Made by a program: the position numbers and the translations under genes
The notes under the pieces: model-generated
The model's database searches: none
What the model was told of the DNA's origin: nothing
What the model saw: the letters and a program-made list of their open reading frames with translations, nothing else
NCBI GenBank assembly: GCA_034434895.1
Contig: DAOTYI010000182.1
Span: forward strand, 1-15,897
Reading direction: 5' to 3'
From: DAOTXL01 sp034434895
GTDB lineage: Bacteria > Chloroflexota > Anaerolineae > JAAYZQ01
Length of the DNA: 15,897 nucleotides
Part shown: piece after piece, positions 15,551 to 15,897 of the stretch
Layout of the letters: each line of letters opens with the position of its first letter
Numbering within the stretch: the stretch's first letter is position 1

Positions 15551-15712
15551 GTCTGAAAACCATCAGGGAGACGACGGCGATTTTCCTGTGTGCCGGCTTT
15601 TCATTCTAAGAGTTTGTCTGAAAAGTCTACCACAAAGGCGCACAGGACAAAGAAATGAGAGGAAATTGACACAAATTCTTTGTGTCCTTCGTGTCCTTGG
15701 TGGTTTTCAGAC
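15551..15712. repeat. Degenerate inverted and direct copies of a GTCTGAAAA-ended repeat
   Basis: GTCTGAAAA (15616-15624) and its exact complement TTTTCAGAC (15704-15712) bound an imperfect palindrome whose arms both contain CCAC-AAGG-CAC-GGACA-AAGAA-like blocks. A further copy of the arm begins at 15551 (GTCTGAAAACCATCAGGGAG), matching the reverse complement of the right arm at about 21 of 24 positions. No ORF with coding character occurs in 15547-15717. This looks like a decayed dispersed repeat between two minus-strand genes. Confidence 0.65.
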
Positions 15713-15717
15713 TAGCT

Positions 15718-15897
15718 CTAAGGTGTTACCTCCACCAGGCACGGCACAAGGGCATCGCCGAGGGGGTTGCTATGGGCGTCGTACCAGGGCAACCGTTCTC
15801 CGGTGGACAGGTCATACAGGCCGATCAGGAGCCGGTAGCGGCCCGGCAGCGCGTCGGGGTAGACAGGCACCTGGAGCCACTCGCCGACCAGGTCGCC
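15718..15897 (-). CDS. C-terminal end of an unidentified protein (partial)
   Basis: The frame is open on the minus strand from the window edge to TAG at 15718-15720, giving 59 residues. The segment includes YPDALPGRYRLLIGLYDLST followed by GERLPWYDAHSNPLGDALV and ends LVEVTP. This looks like a beta-sandwich tail with a PGxYRLxIGLYD pattern. In my recollection that pattern closes some Chloroflexota membrane glycosyltransferases and related large hypothetical proteins; this is not certain. Codon use matches its neighbours and there is no membrane segment in the visible part. The start and main domain lie beyond the window. It is co-directional with clpB but separated by repeats, so probably not in the same operon. 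Confidence 0.75.
   Translation of the reverse strand, partial: GDLVGEWLQVPVYPDALPGRYRLLIGLYDLSTGERLPWYDAHSNPLGDALVPCLVEVTP

Overview
The window is GC-rich bacterial DNA. It most resembles the accessory part of a Chloroflexota (Anaerolineae/Caldilineae-like) chromosome. That placement rests on protein style: multi-domain receiver proteins without a DNA-binding domain, a pyrrolysine-free MttB-like methyltransferase, and a Chloroflexota-type MFS porter with a long N-terminal extension. G/C-rich palindromic repeats between genes also fit. It is inference, because no rRNA or other marker is present.

Layout. (1) Positions 1-45 hold the end of a repeat whose fuller copy lies at 9063-9196. (2) Positions 218-3961 (+) form a tight three-gene signalling operon: a receiver-GAF protein, a metallo-beta-lactamase-fold hydrolase, and a receiver-GAF-PAS-class III cyclase protein. 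No histidine kinase is present. The cyclase has non-canonical substrate and transition-state residues. (3) Positions 3982-8379 (-) hold an MttB-family methyltransferase, an MFS porter and an AEC-family carrier, joined by two 4-base ATGA overlaps, followed by a DUF456 membrane protein. The convergent ends of blocks 2 and 3 share one palindrome that contains both stop codons. A good minus-strand promoter drives block 3. (4) Positions 8789-9051 (+) form a compact unit: a near-consensus promoter, a strong ribosome-binding site, a 31-codon ORF and two tandem intrinsic terminators. It is either a free-standing small peptide/RNA gene or an attenuating leader. (5) Positions 9063-9196 are a MITE-like palindromic element. 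(6) Positions 9243-12474 (+) hold an orphan ABC-2 permease, a second MFS exporter and a two-domain GNAT acetyltransferase, plausibly an export/detoxification operon. (7) Positions 12456-12770 are packed with hairpins, including a nested element flanked by 13-base direct repeats. (8) clpB (12796-15384, -) is complete and canonical. A set of phased TGTTAGA repeats lies upstream of it. (9) Positions 15551-15712 carry another repeat, and 15718-15897 (-) hold the C-terminal end of a gene that continues beyond the window.

Two functional themes stand out. Block 2 could both make (cyclase) and possibly remove (hydrolase) a small signal under phosphorelay control. The gene pairs on either side of the 31-codon unit are transport-plus-modification modules, one linked to methyl-group metabolism and one to export and acetylation. 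The most unusual items are the 31-codon transcription unit, the altered cyclase active site, the phased operator upstream of clpB, and the palindromes built around stop codons.
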